Source: Variovorax soli NBRC 106424
GTDB lineage: Bacteria; Pseudomonadota; Gammaproteobacteria; Burkholderiales; Burkholderiaceae_C
DNA: 64,000 nucleotides
Direction: 5' to 3'
Assembly (NCBI RefSeq): GCF_001591385.1
Contig: NZ_BCUU01000011.1
Span: forward strand, 1-64,000
Below are positions 17,187 through 24,928 of this stretch, in pieces. The notes beneath the pieces were generated by a model, which was not told the origin of the DNA, made no database searches, and saw only the letters and a program-made list of their open reading frames with translations. Made by a program: the position numbers and the translations under genes. Numbering within the stretch: position 1 is the stretch's first letter; every line of letters starts with the position of its first letter.

Positions 17187-17936
17187 ATGCGCGCCCTTCT
17201 CCGGCTTTTGGCTTGCCTGCTGCTCGCGGGCCTGGCGCTGCAGCTGTTCTTCGTGCTGCGCATTGCCGCCATGGTGGTGGTCGATCCGCAATCCACCGCC
17301 TTCCAGCGCTCCGAAGCCTGGCAGATCGCGGTGCACGGCCGTGCCAACGGCAAGAAGGAATGGGCGCAGCGCTGGGTGCCCTACGCGCAGATTTCCGACA
17401 ACCTCAAGCGCGCGGTGATCGCCAGCGAGGATGGGGAGTTCGTCAACCACTACGGCGTGGAGTGGGACGCCATCGAGGCCGCGCGCAAGCGCAACGAGCG
17501 GGCGGAAGAGATCGCGGCGCGCCGGGCCGCGCAGGCCGCACGCACCGGCAAGGCCGTGCGCCCGCCCAAGCTGCGCGGCGGCTCCACCATCACGCAGCAG
17601 CTGGCCAAGAATCTCTTCCTCTCGGGCGAGCGCACCCTGCTGCGCAAGGGGCAGGAGCTGGTGCTGGCCACCGCGCTGGAACTGCTGCTGGACAAGCGCC
17701 GCATCCTTGAGATCTACCTCAACAACGTGGAATGGGGCGAAGGCGTGTTCGGCGCCGAGGCCGCGGCGCAGCACTACTTCAGGAAGCCGGCGTCTCGCCT
17801 CAGCGCCTACGAGGCGGCACGCCTGGCGGTGATGCTGCCCAGCCCGAAATTCTTCGAGACGCGGCAGGGCTCGGGCTACCTGGCCAGCCGCACCTCCACC
17901 ATCGTGGCGCGCATGTCCGCCGCCGAGCTGCCCTGA
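17187..17936 (+). CDS. mtgA: Monofunctional biosynthetic peptidoglycan transglycosylase
   Basis: A 249-residue membrane-anchored GT51 enzyme that polymerises lipid II into glycan strands without a transpeptidase domain. An N-terminal anchor (residues 3-30) is followed by GT51 motifs: VIASEDGEFVNHYG with the catalytic Glu, RGGSTITQQLAKNLFLS, and KRRILEIYLNNVEWGEGVFG. It contains an Ala/Arg-rich insertion between the first two motifs (about residues 96-130). It follows aroE by 14 nt and is probably in the same transcript. Confidence 0.95.
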   Translation: MRALLRLLACLLLAGLALQLFFVLRIAAMVVVDPQSTAFQRSEAWQIAVHGRANGKKEWAQRWVPYAQISDNLKRAVIASEDGEFVNHYGVEWDAIEAARKRNERAEEIAARRAAQAARTGKAVRPPKLRGGSTITQQLAKNLFLSGERTLLRKGQELVLATALELLLDKRRILEIYLNNVEWGEGVFGAEAAAQHYFRKPASRLSAYEAARLAVMLPSPKFFETRQGSGYLASRTSTIVARMSAAELP

Positions 17937-17958
17937 CGCATCGGCCTGGGCCGGCCCG

Positions 17959-17971
17959 TATCATCGCCGCC
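17959..17971 (+). promoter_or_regulatory. Candidate -10 upstream of the acyltransferase gene
   Basis: TATCAT (17959-17964) ends 7 nt before the ATG at 17972. No Shine-Dalgarno is present. Confidence 0.3.
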
Positions 17972-18826
17972 ATGCTTCTTGCCAAGTTCACCGGGTGGGC
18001 GCTGCTGGCGCTGGTCCGCCTGCTCACCGGCGCCCAGGCCCGCTGGTGGGGCTGCCCGCCCAAGGCGGAACAGCGCATCTACTTCGCCAACCACCAGAGC
18101 CACATCGACCTGGTGATGATCTGGGCGGCGCTGCCGCAAGAGCTGCGATCCATCACGCGGCCGATCGCGGCGCGCGACTACTGGACCAGTTCGCCCCTCA
18201 AGCGCTGGATCACCACCGAAGTGTTCAACGCGATCTACGTGGAGCGCGGCGGCAGCGCGCCGCTGCCGGCGGACCTGTCGGCGCCGCCTGCTGCCGCAGC
18301 ACCAGCAGCCGACCCGGTGCGCGAGCGCATCGAGCCCTCCTTCGACGCCATGCCATTGCCCGCAGGGCCTGCCGCAGACGCCGTCGCCCACCCGGAAGAA
18401 CCGGGGCAGGCACAGCTTCCGCTGGAAGCCGCTGCGCAGGCGGCGGCTGCACAACAAGCGGCGCCCGAAGCCGAGCGCCTGACACCCGGCACGCCCGAAG
18501 CCATGCTGCCGCTGCAGCCGCTGATCGATGCGCTGCAAAGCGGCGATTCGATCATCATCTTTCCCGAAGGCACGCGCGGCCACACGGGCGAGCCGCAGAA
18601 GTTCAAGTCGGGCCTGTACACGCTGGCCACCATGTTCCCCGAAGTCGTGCTGGTGCCCGCCTGGATCGACAACGTGCAGCGCGTCATGCCCAAGGGCGAA
18701 GTGGTGCCGGTGCCGATCCTGTGCTCGGTGACCTTCGGCGCGCCCATCCGGATCGAGGACGGCGAGGAGCGCCGCCCCTTTCTCGACCGCGCGCGCGATG
18801 CCGTGATCGCCCTGCGGGATGTCTAG
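17972..18826 (+). CDS. PlsC-like 1-acylglycerol-3-phosphate acyltransferase with a low-complexity insert
   Basis: A 284-residue member of the PlsC acyltransferase family. The catalytic NHQSHID (His41, Asp46) and the substrate-binding FPEGTRG (197-203) are intact. Between them, residues about 95-178 form an 84-residue Ala/Pro/Glu-rich low-complexity insert not expected in the family, where these motifs are usually about 70-80 residues apart. Enzymes of this type transfer acyl groups to lysophosphatidate; the neighbour cdsA-like gene, 6 nt downstream, acts on the product, so the pair probably forms a phospholipid synthesis unit. Confidence 0.85.
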   Translation: MLLAKFTGWALLALVRLLTGAQARWWGCPPKAEQRIYFANHQSHIDLVMIWAALPQELRSITRPIAARDYWTSSPLKRWITTEVFNAIYVERGGSAPLPADLSAPPAAAAPAADPVRERIEPSFDAMPLPAGPAADAVAHPEEPGQAQLPLEAAAQAAAAQQAAPEAERLTPGTPEAMLPLQPLIDALQSGDSIIIFPEGTRGHTGEPQKFKSGLYTLATMFPEVVLVPAWIDNVQRVMPKGEVVPVPILCSVTFGAPIRIEDGEERRPFLDRARDAVIALRDV

Positions 18827-18832
18827 CCAGTC

Positions 18833-19819
18833 ATGAATTTCCTGCGATCCCTCACCCCGACCCAGCAGGTCGCGACGCTCTTTCTCTTCGTGTTCGGCGT
18901 GCTCGCGCTGATCAGCATCACCACGCTCCTGCTTTCGCTGCGCGAGAAGCGCCACCCGGTGCACGGCGAGCGCTGGCAGCAGGAACTGGAGCACGGGCGC
19001 AGCCTGATGCGCACCACCTGGTTCATGGTGGTGGTGTTCTGGATCGGCTGGGCGCTGGGCGAAACCGTGGCCACGGTTCTGTTCGCGCTCCTGTCCTTCT
19101 TCGCCCTGCGCGAGTTCATCACGCTGTCGCCCACCCGGCGCGGCGACCACCGCAGCCTGATCCTGGCCTTCTTCGTGGTGCTGCCGATCCAGTTCTGGCT
19201 GGTGGCCACGGCCAAGTTCGACCTGTTCACCGTGTTCATTCCGGTCTACGTGTTCCTGGCCATTCCGGTGGCCAGCGCGCTGGCCGACGATCCCAGCCAC
19301 TTCCTCGAGCGCAATGCCAAGCTGCAGTGGGGCATCATGGTCTGCGTCTACGGTCTGAGCCACGTGCCGGCGCTGCTGCTGCTGGAGTTTCCCGGCTACC
19401 AGGGCAAGAGCGCCTTCCTGGTGTTCTTCCTGGTCAGCGTGGTGCAGGCCTGCATGGTGGTGCAGCACCTTCTTTCACGGCGGTTGGAGCGCGAGCCCTT
19501 CGCGCCCAACGTCAGCCGCAGCTTCAACTGGAGCACCTGGGCCGTCGGGCTGGTGCCGGCCGTCGTGCTGGGCGGGCTGTTCTCCTTCATCACGCCCTTC
19601 AAGATCGGCCAGTCGATGGCCATGGCGCTCATCGCGTGCGTGGCGGGGTCGATGGGGCACCTGGTGATGAAGGCGCTCAAGCGTGATCGCGGCATTCCCA
19701 ACTGGGGGCCGCGCGGCGTGGGCGTGACGGGCGCCAACGGCCTGCTGGACCGCATCGATGCGCTGTGCTTTGCCGCGCCGATCTTCTTCCATTCGGTGCG
19801 CTGGTACTTCGGCGTCTGA
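18833..19819 (+). CDS. CdsA-like phosphatidate cytidylyltransferase
   Basis: A 328-residue polytopic membrane protein with about eight hydrophobic segments. The C-terminal part carries a CdsA-type signature (MKALKRDRGIPNWG, then GANGLLDRIDALCFAAP), although the usual K-D pair is altered. CdsA makes CDP-diacylglycerol from phosphatidate and CTP. The close coupling to a PlsC-like gene supports the assignment. A second, canonical cdsA probably exists elsewhere in the genome, so this may be a specialised paralogue; that is inference. Confidence 0.82.
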   Translation: MNFLRSLTPTQQVATLFLFVFGVLALISITTLLLSLREKRHPVHGERWQQELEHGRSLMRTTWFMVVVFWIGWALGETVATVLFALLSFFALREFITLSPTRRGDHRSLILAFFVVLPIQFWLVATAKFDLFTVFIPVYVFLAIPVASALADDPSHFLERNAKLQWGIMVCVYGLSHVPALLLLEFPGYQGKSAFLVFFLVSVVQACMVVQHLLSRRLEREPFAPNVSRSFNWSTWAVGLVPAVVLGGLFSFITPFKIGQSMAMALIACVAGSMGHLVMKALKRDRGIPNWGPRGVGVTGANGLLDRIDALCFAAPIFFHSVRWYFGV

Positions 19820-19825
19820 AATGAA

Positions 19826-20005
19826 ACCACCCCGTCCCTCGCGCACTTCGTGTCGCTCGACTCCCCCTCAAGGGGCGCACCCAGCGGCCCGGCAAAGCCG
19901 GTTCCGCGGGTGCCTTGGCATCGGGGCGCGCCGGTTTCATGCGTCGCGGGTGGCGCCCAACGTATCGCTGCCCCCCGAGGGGGCGCGTCAGCCGCTACGG
20001 GCGGC
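19826..20005 (+). repeat. Intergenic hairpin repeat, copy A
   Basis: The cdsA-ruvC gap is filled by GC-rich inverted repeats. The core, 19872-19918, can fold as nested stems: GCACCC/GGGTGC outside, GCGG/CCGC, and CCGGC-AAA-GCCGG at the tip. A 47-bp relative lies at 41739-41785 in reverse orientation, 44 of 47 identical. A second hairpin-like part (CCCCCCGAGGGGGCG) follows near 19970-19985. It resembles a family-wide intergenic repeat. The ruvC start lacks a visible SD beside it. Confidence 0.75.
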
Positions 20006-20019
20006 CGGGCGCCGCTGAC

Positions 20020-20562
20020 ATGCGCATCCTCGGCATCGACCCCGGCCTGCAAACCACCGGATTCGGCGTGGTGGACGCGCACGGCCAGCAGCTGAGCTAC
20101 GTGGCCAGCGGCACCATCAGCACCAGGCACATGGTCGGCGAGCCGCTGGCGCTGCGTCTGAAGGTGCTGTTCGACGGCATTGGCGAGATCAGCGAGCGCT
20201 ACCAGCCGGATGCGGCGGCCGTCGAAATCATCTTCGTCAACGTCAACCCGCAGTCGACGCTGATGCTGGGCCAGGCGCGCGGCGCCTGCCTGACGGCGCT
20301 CGTGGCCAATCGGCTGAACGTGGCCGAATACACGGCGCTGCAGATGAAGCAGGCCGTGGCCGGCCATGGCAATGCGGCCAAGGCGCAGGTTCAGGAGATG
20401 GTCAAGCGCCTCCTGAACCTGCCGGGCGTGCCGGGCGCCGACGCGGCCGACGCGCTGGGCATTGCCATCACGCATGCCCATGTCGGACACTCGCTGGCGC
20501 GGCTGGGCGATGCCGTGAAGAAGGGTGCGGGCGCCAGCTACCGGCAGGGCCGCACGCGCTGA
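20020..20562 (+). CDS. ruvC: Holliday junction resolvase RuvC
   Basis: A 180-residue RuvC, the endonuclease that cuts Holliday junctions in recombination repair with RuvAB. The catalytic acidic residues are in place: Asp7 in ILGIDPG, Glu in [14 protein letters not shown] and the pair in [13 protein letters not shown]. The length is typical. The ATG at 20020 is chosen because the homologous N-terminus is MRILGIDPG. ruvA and ruvB are not in the window. The upstream gap is occupied by repeat copy A. Confidence 0.95.
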   Translation: MRILGIDPGLQTTGFGVVDAHGQQLSYVASGTISTRHMVGEPLALRLKVLFDGIGEISERYQPDAAAVEIIFVNVNPQSTLMLGQARGACLTALVANRLNVAEYTALQMKQAVAGHGNAAKAQVQEMVKRLLNLPGVPGADAADALGIAITHAHVGHSLARLGDAVKKGAGASYRQGRTR

Positions 20563-20621
20563 GTCGTTCCGCGGCCTTGGCAGAAGATTCCAGGCGCCGC
20601 AAAACCAGGGGAGAAAAGCAG

Positions 20622-20894
20622 ATGCATATCGTGATGGTGATGGTCGGCGGGCTGGTCCAGCTCGGCGTGTTCCTGATCTTCGGCTGGCATTGGGGCACCA
20701 CGCCCGCCGCGATGGCCACGGCCGCCAAGCTGTTCCTGCCCGTGTGGCTGGTGGTGGTGGCGGTGAACATGTGGGTGGGCGTGGCCCACGCGGGCTACAG
20801 CGTGAAGGACGAGTTGCCGATCCTGCTGGCCAACTTTCTCGTGCCGGGGGTAGTGGCCATCATCGCGGCCTGGCAGCTTTCGCGCGCTGCCTGA
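20622..20894 (+). CDS. Small inner-membrane protein, three predicted helices
   Basis: A 90-residue hydrophobic protein of unknown function. Three hydrophobic segments are visible: VMVMVGGLVQLGVFLIFGW, LFLPVWLVVVAVNMWVGVAHA and IPVLL-like NFLVPGVVAIIAAWQL near the end. The start at 20622 (MHIVMVMV) is preferred over a longer frame because AGGGGAG lies just upstream. It follows ruvC by 59 nt. Convergent with another tiny membrane gene at 20919. No function is proposed. Confidence 0.7.
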   Translation: MHIVMVMVGGLVQLGVFLIFGWHWGTTPAAMATAAKLFLPVWLVVVAVNMWVGVAHAGYSVKDELPILLANFLVPGVVAIIAAWQLSRAA

Positions 20895-20918
20895 ATACGC
20901 CAGGAAGCCTGAGGCTCG

Positions 20919-21095
20919 TCAGGCCACGCGCTCGGCAATCAGCACGGCGAAGAAGCCGAGCGCCGCCAGCAGCGTCCACTTCAGCACGATCCAGCCGAAG
21001 CGGCGGTACTTGAGCTGGCCGGTGCCGGCATAGAAGGCGAAGGACACGCCGGCCACCAGCAGAAGCAGCAGGATGGCCCAGCGGAAAACCAGCAT
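20919..21095 (-). CDS. 58-residue membrane protein downstream of lpxC
   Basis: A short frame, ATG at 21095 to TGA at 20919, encoding a protein with two hydrophobic helices (AILLLLLVAGVSFAFYAG, residues 7-24, and WTLLAALGFFAVLIA, 40-54) separated by a basic loop, QLKYRRFGW. The composition and codon use look real. A weak AGGAAGG lies 14 nt or so upstream. It lies 30 nt after lpxC on the same strand and may be the last gene of the dcw transcript. Function unknown. Confidence 0.65.
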   Translation of the reverse strand: MLVFRWAILLLLLVAGVSFAFYAGTGQLKYRRFGWIVLKWTLLAALGFFAVLIAERVA

Positions 21096-21125
21096 CGGTA
21101 GTGTCGCCCTTCCTGCGCCCGCGGC

Positions 21126-22049
21126 CTACCAGGCGCGCGCCACTTCGGCAAAGCCGCGCGGTGCGTCGGCCTCGTCCTCGAAGGTGACGATCTCGTAGGC
21201 GTCGCGGTTGGCCAGCAGCGCGCGCAGCAGCTTGTTGTTGAGCGCGTGGCCGGAGCGGAAGGCGGTGTAGGCCGCCAGCAGCGGCTTGCCGATGATGTAG
21301 AGGTCGCCGATGGCGTCCAGGATCTTGTGCTTGACGAACTCGTCGTCATAGCGAAGGCCGTCGGTGTTGAGCACCTTGGTATCGTCCATCACGATGGCGT
21401 TGTCCAGCCCGCCGCCCAGGGCCAGGCCCTTGGAGCGCATGTACTCCACTTCCTTGGTGAAGCCGAAGGTGCGTGCACGGGCAATGTCGCGGCTGTACGA
21501 GCCGCTTCCCATGTCGAACTCCACGCGCTGGCCGGTGGAATTGACCACCTTGTGGCTGAAGTCGATCTCGAAGGCCAGCTTGAAGCCGTGATAGGGCGCG
21601 AGCCGCGCCCACTTCTCGTCGGCGCCCTCGCCCTCGCGAACCTCCACGGGCCGCGTCACGCGGATGAAGCGGCGCGGCGCCTTCTGCAGCGCGATGCCCG
21701 CGCTTTGCAGAAGGAAGACGAAGGAGGATGCCGAGCCGTCGAGGATGGGCACCTCGTCGGCCGTGATGTCGATGTACAGGTTGTCCAGCCCCAAACCCGC
21801 GCAGGCCGACATGATGTGCTCGACGGTCTGCACCTTGGCGCCGCCGCGCGAAATGGTCGAGGCCAGTCGCGTGTCGGTGACGAACTGGGCCTCCATGGGA
21901 ATTTCGACCGGTTCGGGCAGGTCCACCCGCCGGAACACGATGCCGGTATCCGGCGGCGCCGGCCGCAGGGTGAGCTCCACCCGCTGCCCGCTGTGCAGCC
22001 CCACGCCCACGGCGCGGCTGATGGATTTGAGAGTACGTTGCTGAAGCAC
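21126..22049 (-). CDS. lpxC: UDP-3-O-acyl-N-acetylglucosamine deacetylase
   Basis: A 307-residue LpxC, the zinc amidase that commits UDP-acyl-GlcNAc to lipid A. Zinc ligands and catalytic His are seen in [18 protein letters not shown] and SGHALNNKL. The start is placed at a GTG (22049) because the product then begins LQQRTLKS, aligning with known LpxC N-termini; a TAAAAT lies 7 nt upstream and no SD is present. It follows ftsZ by 238 nt, the usual position at the end of the dcw cluster, after a large inverted repeat. Confidence 0.95.
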   Translation of the reverse strand: MLQQRTLKSISRAVGVGLHSGQRVELTLRPAPPDTGIVFRRVDLPEPVEIPMEAQFVTDTRLASTISRGGAKVQTVEHIMSACAGLGLDNLYIDITADEVPILDGSASSFVFLLQSAGIALQKAPRRFIRVTRPVEVREGEGADEKWARLAPYHGFKLAFEIDFSHKVVNSTGQRVEFDMGSGSYSRDIARARTFGFTKEVEYMRSKGLALGGGLDNAIVMDDTKVLNTDGLRYDDEFVKHKILDAIGDLYIIGKPLLAAYTAFRSGHALNNKLLRALLANRDAYEIVTFEDEADAPRGFAEVARAW

Positions 22050-22062
22050 GGCCGCAATTTTA
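22050..22062 (-). promoter_or_regulatory. Candidate -10 of a leaderless lpxC transcript
   Basis: On the minus strand TAAAAT (22062-22057) ends 7 nt before the lpxC GTG start. There is no Shine-Dalgarno. Confidence 0.35.
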
Positions 22063-22185
22063 GGCGGCCCGCCCCCCAGACGCACTGCACGCCTCGCTAT
22101 CGCGGCAATAGCCGACAAGAAGACACTCCCAAGAACGACGCCCCAAGGACGTCAACCCCAACCACGGCGATTGATGGCGCAGAAG

Positions 22186-22277
22186 GCGTAGCGAGCGACC
22201 CGAGGTCGCATCGAGCATCGCAGCCGTACTGGGGTACGGCGAGAAGCGCAGATGCGAGATCGGGCCGCGCAGTAGCC
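22186..22277. repeat. Long imperfect inverted repeat between ftsZ and lpxC
   Basis: Arms at about 22186-22212 and 22251-22277 are complementary over roughly 20 of 27 positions, with TCGCATC/GATGCGA at the inner ends. Within them lies a perfect hairpin, GCCGTAC-TGGG-GTACGGC (22223-22240). It starts 10 nt after the ftsZ stop and could fold into a long structured RNA or act as an intergenic repeat. There is no T tract. Confidence 0.7.
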
Positions 22278-22287
22278 TTATGCGTCG

Positions 22288-23499
22288 TCAATCGGCTTGG
22301 CGGCGGAGGAAGGCGGGGATCTCGAAATCGTCCATCCCCCCCGACGACAGCGCATCCACCTTGGCCGCAGCCATGGTACGGTTGGTGCGCCACACGCTCG
22401 GCACCGACATCCCGTCGTAGTTCGGCTGCGCAGCACCTGCGCCGACACCGCCGGCGCCCGCACCCAGCGTGGGCACGTTGAACGGCACGTTGTCGGTGCC
22501 GGTGCGGATCACCTCCAGCTGCGGCTGGCGCGCCTGGCTCTGGCGCGACAGGCCGGTGGCCACCACCGTCACGCGCATCTCGTCGCCCAGGCGCTCGTCG
22601 TAAGCAGCGCCATAGATGACGTGCGCGTCCGGCGAGGCGTAGGCACGGATGGTGTTCATCGCCAGCTTCGACTCCGACAGCTTCAGCGAAGCCTTCGATG
22701 CCGTGACCAGCACCAGCACGCCCTTGGCGCCCGACAGGTCGATGCCTTCCAGCAGCGGGCAGGCCACGGCCTGCTCGGCGGCGATGCGGGCGCGGTCGGG
22801 GCCGGCCGCCGCCGCAGTGCCCATCATGGCCTTGCCCGGCTCGCCCATCACGGTGCGCACGTCTTCGAAGTCGACGTTCACGCCGCCGTACTCGTTGATG
22901 ATTTCCGAGATGCCGCCCACGGCGTTCTTCAGCACGTCGTTGGCATGGGCAAAGGCTTCCTCCTGGGTCACCTCGTCGCCCAGCACGTCCAGCAGCTTCT
23001 CGTTCAGCACCACGATCAGCGAATCGACGTTCGCCTCCAGCTCCTGCAGGCCTTGCTCCGCGTTGGTCATGCGGCGCCCGCCTTCCCAGTCGAAGGGCTT
23101 GGTCACCACGCCCACCGTCAGGATGCCCATCTCCTTGGCCACGCGCGCGATCACGGGGGCCGCGCCGGTGCCGGTGCCGCCGCCCATGCCGGCGGTGATG
23201 AAGAGCATGTGCGCGCCTTCGATGGCTTCGCGGATCTCTTCCACCGCGGCCTCGGCCGCGTCGCGGCCCTTGGCCGGCTTGCTGCCGGCGCCCAGCCCGC
23301 TGGTGCCCAGCTGGATCACCTTGTGCGCGTTGCTGCGGGTGAGCGCCTGCGCGTCCGTATTGGCGCAGACGAACTGCACACCTTGCACGCCGTGCTCCAT
23401 CATGTGCGCCACGGCATTGCCGCCGCCGCCGCCGACACCGATCACCTTGATCTGCGTGCCTTGGTTGAATTCTTCGACTTCGATCATTTCGATGCTCAT
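22288..23499 (-). CDS. ftsZ: Cell division GTPase FtsZ
   Basis: A 403-residue tubulin homologue that polymerises into the cytokinetic ring. The GTP-binding signature GGGTGTG is present (MLFITAGMGGGTGTGAAPV, about residues 95-113), as is the synergy-loop region. The flexible Gly/Ala-rich linker ends in the conserved C-terminal peptide DDFEIPAFLRRQAD, which binds FtsA and other partners. AAGGAG precedes the ATG. It is separated from ftsA by a 176-nt gap with two hairpins, so it likely has its own promoter or processing site. Confidence 0.98.
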   Translation of the reverse strand: MSIEMIEVEEFNQGTQIKVIGVGGGGGNAVAHMMEHGVQGVQFVCANTDAQALTRSNAHKVIQLGTSGLGAGSKPAKGRDAAEAAVEEIREAIEGAHMLFITAGMGGGTGTGAAPVIARVAKEMGILTVGVVTKPFDWEGGRRMTNAEQGLQELEANVDSLIVVLNEKLLDVLGDEVTQEEAFAHANDVLKNAVGGISEIINEYGGVNVDFEDVRTVMGEPGKAMMGTAAAAGPDRARIAAEQAVACPLLEGIDLSGAKGVLVLVTASKASLKLSESKLAMNTIRAYASPDAHVIYGAAYDERLGDEMRVTVVATGLSRQSQARQPQLEVIRTGTDNVPFNVPTLGAGAGGVGAGAAQPNYDGMSVPSVWRTNRTMAAAKVDALSSGGMDDFEIPAFLRRQAD

Positions 23500-23582
23500 G
23501 TCCTGACTCCTTGAAATTTGCAGTTGCCGTCTTGTTCGGTTTGCGTTGCTTGTTCTTGCTTGTTTGCTTGCTTGTGAGCCTT

Positions 23583-23645
23583 ATGGCGGTGGGCCTGTGC
23601 GCCGCCATCGCTCATTGAAATGGCGCGGAGGACTTCCGCGTGCCA
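23583..23645. other. Two hairpins in the ftsA-ftsZ gap
   Basis: ATGGCGG (23583-23589) pairs with CCGCCAT (23602-23608). CGCGGA (23624-23629) pairs with TCCGCG (23635-23640), extended by TGG/CCA across a 2-nt bulge to 23621-23645. Between these and ftsZ lies a low-complexity stretch of CTTG/TTTG repeats (about 23529-23577). The role is unknown; candidates are RNA processing or attenuation before ftsZ. Confidence 0.55.
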
Positions 23646-23675
23646 GCCAAAGTCGATAAGTGGTGAAGAACATGG

Positions 23676-24905
23676 TCAGAAGTTCCCCACGATGAAGTCC
23701 TTGAAGCGGCCGAAAGCCGTCTTCACCGAGCCGCTCTTCTGCGCGACCTTGTAGCCGCGCATGCGGGCAAAGCGCGCTTCTTCCAGGAGGCCCATGACGG
23801 TGGCCGCGCGCGGCTGCGCCACCATGTCCGACAGCGCGCTCGAATACTTGGGAATGCCGCGGCGAACGGGCTTGAGGAAGATGTCCTCGCCCAGCTCGAT
23901 CATCCCCGGCATCACCGCGCTGCCGCCGGTGAGCACCACGCCGGAAGACAGCACTTCCTCGTAGCCCGACTCGCGCACCACCTGCTGCACCAGCGAGAAG
24001 ATTTCCTCGATGCGCGGCTCGATCACGCCGGCCAGCGCCTGCTTGCTCAAGAGGCGCGGGCCGCGGTCGCCCAGGCCCGGCACTTCCACCTGCGTCTCGG
24101 GGTCGGCCAGCAGCTGCTTGGCAAAGCCGTTCTCGACCTTGATGTCCTCGGCGTCCTTGGTCGGCGTGCGCAAGGCCATGGCGATGTCGCTGGTGACCAG
24201 GTCGCCGGCGATCGGGATCACCGCCGTGTGGCGAATGGCGCCGTTGGTGAAGATGGCCACGTCGGTGGTGCCGGCGCCGATGTCCACCAGCACCACGCCC
24301 AGTTCGCGCTCGTCTTCTGTGAGCACCGCCTGGCTGGAGGCCAGCGGGTTGAGCATGAGCTGGTCCACTTCCAGGCCGCAGCGGCGCACGCACTTGATGA
24401 TGTTCTCGGCCGCGCTCTGGGCGCCGGTGACGATGTGCACCTTGGCTTCCAGGCGCATGCCGCTCATGCCGATCGGCTCCTTCACGTCCTGGCCGTCGAT
24501 CACGAATTCCTGCGGTTCCACCAGCAGCAGGCGCTGGTCGCTGGAGATGTTGATGGCGCGCGCCGTCTCCACCACGCGCGCCACGTCGGCGGGCGTGACT
24601 TCCTTGTCCTTGACCGCCACCATGCCGCTGGAGTTGATGCCGCGGATGTGGCTGCCCGTGATGCCCGTGTAGACGCGGCTGATCTTGCAGTCGGCCATCA
24701 GCTCGGCCTCCTTCAGCGCCTGCTGGATGCTCTGCACGGTGGCATCGATGTTGACCACCACGCCGCGCTTGAGGCCGTTGCTCGGCGCCACCCCCAGTCC
24801 CGCCAGCTTCAGGTCGCCGCTGGGCAGCACCTCGGCCACCACCGCCATCACCTTGGCGGTGCCGATGTCGAGGCCGACGACCAGGTCTTTGTAGTCTTTA
24901 GGCAT
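23676..24905 (-). CDS. ftsA: Cell division protein FtsA
   Basis: A 409-residue actin-like ATPase that tethers FtsZ to the membrane. Actin-fold nucleotide motifs are VVGLDIGTAKVMAVVAE at the N-terminus and VVLVDIGAGTTDVAIF and GVVLTGGSAVMPG later. The C-terminal segment GSVKTAFGRFKDFIVGNF is the amphipathic membrane-targeting helix. The ATG at 24905 follows ftsQ by 23 nt with no long gap. Conventional length and position in the dcw cluster. Confidence 0.97.
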   Translation of the reverse strand: MPKDYKDLVVGLDIGTAKVMAVVAEVLPSGDLKLAGLGVAPSNGLKRGVVVNIDATVQSIQQALKEAELMADCKISRVYTGITGSHIRGINSSGMVAVKDKEVTPADVARVVETARAINISSDQRLLLVEPQEFVIDGQDVKEPIGMSGMRLEAKVHIVTGAQSAAENIIKCVRRCGLEVDQLMLNPLASSQAVLTEDERELGVVLVDIGAGTTDVAIFTNGAIRHTAVIPIAGDLVTSDIAMALRTPTKDAEDIKVENGFAKQLLADPETQVEVPGLGDRGPRLLSKQALAGVIEPRIEEIFSLVQQVVRESGYEEVLSSGVVLTGGSAVMPGMIELGEDIFLKPVRRGIPKYSSALSDMVAQPRAATVMGLLEEARFARMRGYKVAQKSGSVKTAFGRFKDFIVGNF

Positions 24906-24928
24906 GAATTCCTCGTTGCAACATTTCG

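Noticed and set aside
23529-23577. Small gene or repeat array in the ftsA-ftsZ gap
   Set aside because: The CTTG/TTTG tract is low complexity with no start codon, ribosome site or stable frame.
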